Shown: piece after piece, positions 57,590-64,000 of the stretch | Numbering within the stretch: position 1 is the first letter of the stretch | How the letters are laid out: each line of letters opens with the position of its first letter | From: Clitoria ternatea | Taxonomy: Eukaryota > Streptophyta > Magnoliopsida > Fabales > Fabaceae | Length of the DNA: 64,000 nt | Reading direction: 5' to 3' | Assembly: GCA_037962975.1 (NCBI GenBank) | Contig: CM075675.1 | Coordinates: forward strand, 31,250,501-31,314,500 | Notes under the pieces: generated by a model | Databases searched by the model: none | Told to the model about the DNA's origin: nothing | Seen by the model: only the letters and a program-made list of their open reading frames with translations | Translations under genes and position numbers: made by a program

Positions 57590-58059
57590 CCCCTATAAGC
57601 ACGGTTCCCCTCGGAACCGTGTTAGTATCTCCCCTTTTAAGCACGGCTCCCTGTTTAACCGTCCTCGAAGAGCAATTTTTTTTAAAAAGTTTTAAGCACG
57701 GTTCCCTGTTTAACCGTGCTAGTATGGTTCCCTGCCTTTTAAGCACGGTTCGCTCTACAACCGTGATAGAAGACTCAAACCTTTAAGCATGGTTACTCCA
57801 GAACCGTGCTAGTATGTATGCCTTTAAGCTCGGTTCCTATTAACCGTGCTAGTAACCTCACTTTTAAGCACGCTCCTCCCCAACCGTGCTAGTATCTATG
57901 CTTTTAAGGACGTTTGCCTTATAACCGTGCTCGTATATGACGTTTGAAATTAAAACACATTTGTTCCTATTTACAAAAATGCCACCGTGTCGTTTTTAAG
58001 CACGGTTATTGAATAACCGTGCTTGTATCCTGTCATCATAGGCGTTTTTTACACTAGTG
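57590..58059. repeat. CACTA right terminal and subterminal repeats
   Basis: About nine AAGCACGGTT or variant motifs paired with AACCGTGCT, then the terminal CACTAGTG palindrome. More diverged between units than at the left end. Confidence 0.9.
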
Positions 58060-58180
58060 TATAAAGTCATTCTTAGAAGATTTGAAGGACTATATATTGT
58101 CCATTGTCTTTGGGAGGCAAACTTTTGTGTTGATTCTTTAGTCAAGTTAGGTGTCAATCAAGGAAGGGATATGTTTTATG
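58060..58180 (+). pseudogene. LINE ORF2 relic, 3' portion (RNase H end)
   Basis: Continues the LINE cut at 13921. The frame reading VHCLWEANFCVDSLVKLGVN matches the plant LINE RNase H tail pattern (H-REAN-AD-LAKLG). The left part ends in the matching RNase H segment, one base out of frame, as expected for a decayed copy. TAT at 58060-58062 is the CACTA target duplication. Confidence 0.75.
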
Positions 58181-58591
58181 ATATCAGCATCCACCTAATA
58201 TTGTTGTTCATTTGTTTTTTTCACCAAAATAGGGTTTGTTTATCCTTATCCTTTGCATTGCTTCTTTTTTTTTCTCACTTGTTAAAAAATCTACATTGGG
58301 TATAAATTAATAATTTTTTATTATATTATTATTTTTTCTATGTCAAAATAAATGTTCAAATGTCAAGTGAAAAACAACATAAAAAATTCGTCTAAAATAC
58401 CTTAATGTGTATCATCTAATTTCCATTCAAGGATTAAAAGAGACGCGACGATATATAATATCATTACATAAATCTAGATGCAACATAAAATGTCCTCAAT
58501 TTTATTGTTAATATGGAGAATATTCAATAGAAACTTTGTTTTTCAGTAAAGTTCACACAATACGCCCTTGTCTCACATATGAGGCATTGGT
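58181..58591. other. LINE 3' end and ALDH downstream flank
   Basis: T-rich stretches near 58267-58335 could be the end of the LINE or the ALDH 3' flank. Nothing else recognised. Confidence 0.35.
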
Positions 58592-61500
58592 TCAAAGCCA
58601 AGGAGATTTATAAATGGGTGTTACAACCGATTTAATTTGTAGGTACTTGTGAAGAGCTTCTAAGCCCAAATCTCTTCCAAATCCACTCATTTTATAACCC
58701 CCGTAAGGAATGTCGCTTCCAAAGGCAAAATAACAGTTAATCCAAACAAGACCTGCATGAATCGACCTTGACATAGTATTTGCTACATCTAAATCTTTTG
58801 TCACAATGCCTGCTGCTAGGCCATATCTTGTGTTGTTGGCACTTTTAATTGCTTCCTCCATGGTCCTACTCATATATCATAAATTCAGAGGTTCTTTGCT
58901 TAAAAGTTATATAAATAAAGTTAGGAAAACTAAGGTTTTATAAACAAGTTTAGAAAAATGAGGTTTGTAAGTAGGATTTGTGTTTAGAGATGGAGAACAC
59001 TGAACCAAACAGTCTCTTGGCACATGTTTGTATTAGGATTGAAAAAACAATCTTTTTTAAGAAAACTTTTACAATCATCGGATAATAAATAAAATGGGAA
59101 AGTTTTCATAAGAATTTGTGTTGGACTTGCATTGAAAATTGTGGTGGACTAAATTTCTGATAAGAACTTTCTCTTTTTCATATCATATAATATGCAATGC
59201 TTCCCAAAATTTAAAAACAAAACTGTTAATAATAAAATATATATATATATAAACTTACTTAAACTTCATAAGTGCCATAACAGGACCAAATATTTCATCT
59301 TGTGCAATCAGCATGTCCTCCTATGCATGTTGTTTAGAAGAACAAAAAGACAATATGATGGTTAGTTGTTTATTTCTCCTTAAGAAACTTCATTCAACAC
59401 TTGGACTTGGAATTCACCTTAACATTAGAGAAAATCGTGGGCTCAATGTAGTAGCCTTTGTTACCAACTCTTTTACCCCCAGTCAAAAGGGTGGCTCCTT
59501 CTCTTTTTCCATGCTCGATGTAGGAAAGAATTTTTCCAAATTGCTTCTTATCAACCTACGGTAAAAATTGTTAGTCAAAAGAAAAGATTTAGTATTCGTT
59601 TGGTATGCTGGTGGGGAAATGAAGTTTTAAAAATAAAAAATTTTAAAATTAATATTAATTTTTCACACTCAAAGCAATCTAAAGTTTATTTCATCGTAGG
59701 ATTTAAAATTTATATTTTCTAAATCTTTGTTCTGGAATCAACACAGAAATCGGAGTTTTTGAGGGTTACTAAAAGTCAAAACAACTATAGATACGCTTCA
59801 CTATACACATACCTGAGGTCCCTGTTGAACTTTAGGATCAAAAGGATCTCCAACGACCCAAGTTTTTGCCTTTTCCACCAACTTCTTCTCAAATTCATCA
59901 TATATTCCTTCTTGAACAAATACACGAGAACCCGCAATACAAATTTCTCCCTAAAATTAGGCAAGAAGAGACAACAAATATAAAAAGATATACAAAAATA
60001 AAGCATGATTTAATGAAAGGAATTTTACCTTATTGTACACAACACCCAAGAAAGCAAGCTCCACAGCTTTATCTACATCAGCATCATCAAAAATTACAAG
60101 CGGTGATTTGCCTCCTAATTCAAGTGAAACTGGTTTCAAATTGCTGTTAGCTGCAGCACGCATAACTTCACGACCTACTTCCGTTGAACCAGTGAAGCTA
60201 ACCTATACATCCATAATCAAACTCAAGTTAATCTTATAGTATTATTTTTAAAGCTTAAACATATTTTTGTTCAATCTTTTTATACATTTTATTGATTTTA
60301 ATCCCTGTGTACTTATTTATTTTAATACTTCATATTACCACTTAATGACAATAAGCATGCATTTGTACATATAATATTATCAATTATGCTCAGGTGAAAT
60401 GTGAAATGACTTGTCTAAATGTTTTTACATGACATAATTACGTAGTTAAGATTTGAAAATAGCAAAATCATAAAAAAAATTGAAAGGCAAAAGCGAAAGT
60501 AACTGCACCTACATAGATTTAAAATACATTTGATATGCAAGTTATTACCATATCAATGTTCATATGCGAGCTTATTGCAGCCCCTGCAGATGAGCCATAC
60601 CCGGGTACTACATTAAGAACTCCATCGGGAATACCAGCCTTGTAAAAATAGAAAACAAAAAACATGGAAAATCAATCAAATCACCTTAACCTTTAAGAAA
60701 GTGTCAGTTTGGTTTGGTATGTAGTTAAGAAACAAAATTATAAAAATGAAAAAATATAAATATTGACTTTTACATTGTTTGACACAGTTAAAACTCATAT
60801 AATCTTTTTTAGAGTTGGTTAAACTTAAATTTAACCAAACCCAACTGCATTCCAAAGCCTCTCTAACTTGTATGTGTCAATCATGTTTTTAAAAGGAAAT
60901 TGGGCAATAATTTTTAAACATACCAACTTAGCTAAATGGGCATAAAACAAAGCTGAGAGAGGTGTTTGTTCAGCAGGCTTGAGGACCATAGTGCAACCAG
61001 CAGCCAAGGAAGGACTAGTCTTGGTAACAAACATGAAGCTAGGAAAATTCCAAGGAATGATATGTCCCACAACTCCAATCGGTTCGAGTAAAGTATATGC
61101 ATGCAGCTCTTGAGATGGTTTCAATACTTCTCCATGAATTTTATCAGCAGCACCAGCATAGTAACGTATAATATTTGCAGCTGTAGGGATTTCAATAGCC
61201 TTACATTGATGGTACAGCTTTCCAGCATCGATGGCATCTAATGCTGCTATTTCTTCTGCATTTTCATCAATTAAATCTGCCCATTTCATCATAATTTTTG
61301 CTCTTTCCTAATTGTCCACCATATGTCAAGTTCAATAAGTTGCAGAAAGTAGATGAAAATTGACTTGTGACAAGAGATAATGAAGTACAAAACTTCTTTT
61401 CTATTTTGTGATTAACTTTTAAAAATCACTAAAAAATATTTGACCACAAAGGTAATTGAACTTTTCATCCTTAATCTAAAATTTATTGATCCCATCTGAA

Positions 61501-63840
61501 TTCTACCATCAGAATATCAAATCACTCCCACATGATTTTTTCTTGACTTGCTCAATTTGGATAATGATGCCGGATAATATAGAAACCACTAAAGTTTCTA
61601 AATTCATTTCCTCTCTTAATGATGATGCTTCTGTTGTATTGTGATATTCATTTCAATGCGTTATTTGGATTATGAATGGAATTAGAGTGGAAAGAAATGA
61701 TAATAAAAAGATAGGAAGGTGATAAATAGAAGGGAAGTAGGATAAATTTTTTTTATTTAAATGGATAGAAATGAAAGAGAAAAAATGAAAAAAAATCTTT
61801 AACTTATTTAGATGAGAAAAAAGATGAAATGAAATAAATAAATTTAATTAAAAACTAAATTTAAATATAAAAATAGAATTTTTAATTTTTAATTTTATGA
61901 AATTATTTATTCTTTAAACATATAAATAAATTATTTAATTTTTAACTCAAAAAAAAAATTCAATCCCCATTTTCATTCCAAAAGAGAAGATTTTGTTTTA
62001 GTGTGAGACTCGTATTTTATACTTCGTTCATTCTTTTTTAACTCAAATATATAAATACAATATATTATTTTATCTTTGATTACTTCATCCTTATTCTCAC
62101 CATTCTAATTCTATCACAACTAAACAAAGGCAGAGAGAAACTTCACAATCTAAAAAGAATTTAATTTAAATATATTGTTAGTGTAAAGTTTTTTTTTCAC
62201 ACTAACATCTAATCAATCATCAACGATTTCTATAATAATTACCTTAAAAGTTACATCTATGATAAGTTCTGATTAATTGATAATGTAAATTTTTTCACTG
62301 ATAATAGAGTTAAATTAATCTAAAAATTAAAAGATTTGATAAAAGTATAGACATTGTTAATTTTACTTTAATCTTTTTAAAGCTAAATATTAATGTTTTT
62401 ATTATCCAACACTCTTTTCTCCACCTACACCTTAAAAATAATATTAAAAAAATTAGAACTAAAAGGTAAATAATTTATATTTTTTATGTCTAATTTGCCC
62501 CATTTTTAACAGTTCTGTTAGAATTATTGAAACGTGTGACTTAGAAGTTAAAACTTATACAAAGAAAGAAGTGATAACATACAACGCCGGGCATGCGGGG
62601 CCATGAACCGTTGTCAAAAGCCGCACGTGCCGCTTTCACAGCAAGGTCAATGTCTTCTTTTCCTCCCTCTGCGATTCTTGCAATTACCTCTCCTGTTCTT
62701 GGATCTATTGTCTCGAATTCTCCTCCTGTTTTCTCAGTTTTTTTTAAACAATATAATTACAAATATATAATTAGGATTTAAAATTGGATACATTAGAATT
62801 TAAGAGTATATACAAAAAGAAGTATAAATGTTTATTGTCATTTATCTTAAAAAACAAACATACAGAGCCAAATAATCTCAGTGGTGGTCCCTTTTCGCCT
62901 GGCAGCCTTTAAATTTTAAAAATATAATTTATTGTTAATTAATGCAAAGCTCATCTTAACCTACCCAATGTAGATATTAATTAACTAATTTTGCTTGATC
63001 ATCTATGATCTATTTTCTGCTATTCTTTTTATGAAAGTATTTTTAAAAGCTTTTTTTTTGGGTTTAAATGTGTCTCTGAGTATTTATTTTTGATCATGAT
63101 GATTAATCTTATCGTTATTTTGTAAGCCTTTGATAAAATGGATAACTAATTGAAAGCTCTATATCTTAGACAAGTATCGAAAGTTGGAGTGAGTTTGGTT
63201 CCTTGTTCTACAAACAAAACGAAGATTCTCAAAAGCTTAAAAAATATATATCCTGAAGTCTTAAGTGTTTTAAAAGGTATGAATGATTAATATTAACTTT
63301 TAAATTTTTTTTATTTTTATATCTCTATTTTCTCAATTATATACCAACCAGACACTCAACACTTAACATTTCCTTTAAACCACTTCCTTAACTTTCAAAC
63401 TCTTTCTGATCGTTATGAGAAGCTTATTTTTCTTTTTCAATTATATTAAGGAGGAGAAAGAGTGCTAGAATATTTTAAGTGTGATATTCCATCTACTGTT
63501 AACTTCAATTTAATGCGAAAACATCGGAAGAAACATAAAGTTGGTAAAAGATTCAGAGATCTTGAATGAATTTGGGATTGGAGCGAGCAAGAACCCATAA
63601 TATAAAAACAATGAAATGAAATAACAAGATAAATTTTAATGTTTTTACAAGGAAGATAAAAATTTTGTTGAATGAATAAGACATATCCAATAGAAGAAAA
63701 GAAAAAATTGTGTATTATGCAAGTTAAGATGAAGAACCTGAAAGAGAGTCAAGAAATTGTCCATTGATGAAGAGCTTGGTGAACTTGATGGAGAATGGGA
63801 AAGGAGTAGAAGTGTGGACATTGGAGTTCTGATCAGTCAT
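58592..63840 (-). CDS. ALDH2C4: Cytosolic aldehyde dehydrogenase, ALDH2C (REF1) type, nine exons
   Basis: Exons 63840-63738, 62725-62583, 61307-60924, 60638-60549, 60202-60029, 59950-59813, 59555-59418, 59320-59259 and 58865-58592 all have GT-AG junctions and sum to 1506 bases: 501 residues plus TGA. Starts MTDQNSNVHTSTPF with no clear mitochondrial presequence, then IKFTKLFINGQF. Catalytic residues fall at canonical positions: N169 (IIPWNF), E268 (SLELGGKSP), C302 (GEICIAGSR); the Rossmann signature is FTGSTEVG (243-250). Ends SPWL. The length equals that of plant ALDH2C4, which oxidises coniferaldehyde and sinapaldehyde to ferulate and sinapate with NAD(P)+. Every exon is intact, so it is probably functional. 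Substrate is inferred from the family. The symbol denotes the closest family member; exact orthology is untested. Confidence 0.93.
61308..62582. other. ALDH intron 2
   Basis: 1.27 kb, AT-rich. It holds the MITE at 62163-62317. Near 61660 and 61965 there are facing TTTGGATTATGAATGG and (inverted) TTTTGGAATGAAAATGG ends that may mark a second small element. Confidence 0.5.
62163..62317. mobile_element. MITE-like element in ALDH intron 2
   Basis: Imperfect terminal inverted repeats: AATTTAAATATATTGTTAGTG at the left start and, inverted from the right end, AATTTAACTCTATTATCAGTG. Both run on into AAA/TTT-rich sequence. About 155 bp. Elements of this type are common in legume introns. The target duplication could not be fixed. 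Confidence 0.5.
62726..63737. other. ALDH intron 1
   Basis: 1.0 kb, AT-rich first intron between codons for DSLS and GGEFETIDP. No gene or element recognised. Confidence 0.6.
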
Positions 63841-63913
63841 GTTTTGGTATAATGTCTCAAACAGTAGAAACCTATTTGGGGTTTAATGATATGAACTAAG
63901 AAATGGACTCTCT

Positions 63914-63921
63914 AATATATA
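63914..63921 (-). promoter_or_regulatory. Probable TATA box of the ALDH gene
   Basis: Minus-strand TATATATT about 75 bases upstream of the ATG at 63840; the best TATA-like site in the visible promoter. Confidence 0.5.
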
Positions 63922-63928
63922 GAATTAA

Positions 63929-63935
63929 ACCAACC
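63929..63935 (+). promoter_or_regulatory. AC element (ACCAACC) near the ALDH TATA box
   Basis: Perfect ACCAACC, an AC-II-type MYB site of phenylpropanoid genes, a few bases upstream of the TATA-like site in reverse orientation to the gene. A 7-mer can occur by chance. Confidence 0.35.
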
Positions 63936-64000
63936 ACCACCGTCGCATAATCTTTTCAGGGATAGTTTGATTTTTTATTAGGGTTGGTAAAATTTTGGTT

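Larger units (their letters stand above)
13922..58059 (-). mobile_element. CACTA (En/Spm) transposon, 44.1 kb with nested insertions
   Basis: Left end CACTGGTGGAAAAAAGGG; right end, inverted, CACTAGTGTAAAAAACG. The 3-bp target duplication TAT is at 13919-13921 and 58060-58062. Both ends carry the AAGCACGGTT/AACCGTGCTT subterminal repeats typical of CACTA elements. Two genes, both on the minus strand, are a TNP2-type transposase (53136-56160 plus 30598-30719) and a Transposase_24/Ulp1-like gene (27293-30461). Removing the Gypsy insertion (12,731 bp with TSD) and the Copia nest (22,416 bp with TSD) leaves about 8,991 bp, a normal size for an autonomous CACTA. The left end differs from the canonical CACTA at the fifth base (CACTG). 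It sits in a LINE relic. Confidence 0.93.

Overview
This is eukaryotic, AT-rich plant nuclear DNA, most likely from a legume. The signs are GT-AG introns, plant-type promoters, a plant MBF1c and a plant ALDH2C, and a dense nest of plant transposons. A Glycine-like genome is my guess; no single feature proves the genus. No tRNA gene, functional rRNA gene, CRISPR array or bacterial-type operon was seen.

Left flank (1-13921). An intronless MBF1c co-activator gene (764-1198) has two heat-shock elements and a TATA box just upstream. A second copy lies 6.5 kb downstream (7268-7681); it has lost its start codon and the heat-shock promoter. Between them are a (TA)n microsatellite, a decayed Gypsy LTR and a 2.1-kb field of diverged ~140/280-bp tandem repeats. 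Next come a 3.3-kb hAT-like non-autonomous element (8131-11418, 8-bp target duplication) holding a possible second element, a Cassandra-type solo LTR with an embedded 5S-like segment (11795-12205, TSD TCTAA), and the 3' half of a dead LINE.

Transposon nest (13922-58059). A CACTA (En/Spm) element with TSD TAT sits in the LINE; the rest of the LINE resumes at 58060. Without its insertions the CACTA is about 9.0 kb. It carries two minus-strand genes: a TNP2-like transposase and a 13-exon Transposase_24/Ulp1-like gene with one in-frame TAG. Three later events enlarged it to 44.1 kb. (1) A 12.7-kb Tat-lineage Ty3/Gypsy element (14530-27255, TSD ATAAC) has LTRs that look identical, an uninterrupted 1804-residue gag-pol with dual RNase H, two tandem arrays and an antisense ORF with its own TATA box. 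(2) A Sirevirus-like, gag-only Copia element 'B' (30725-53135, TSD CAACT) cut off the last ~41 codons of the transposase. (3) A related family 'A' inserted into the 5' LTR of B (30918-45000, TSD GAACT) and is now a tandem LTR-internal-LTR-internal-LTR array with an exact 6197-bp period. Both Copia families lack pol. Their U3 regions are packed with ATCGAT-centred palindromes, and their post-gag regions with PBS-like TGGTATC motifs and repeated polypurine tracts.

Right flank (58060-64000). After the LINE remnant comes a complete nine-exon, minus-strand cytosolic aldehyde dehydrogenase of the ALDH2C/REF1 type (58592-63840). Its exons sum to 501 codons plus stop, and the catalytic residues fall at the canonical positions N169, E268 and C302. 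The two host genes therefore flank a transposon-rich gap, and the recoverable target duplications give a relative order of insertion.
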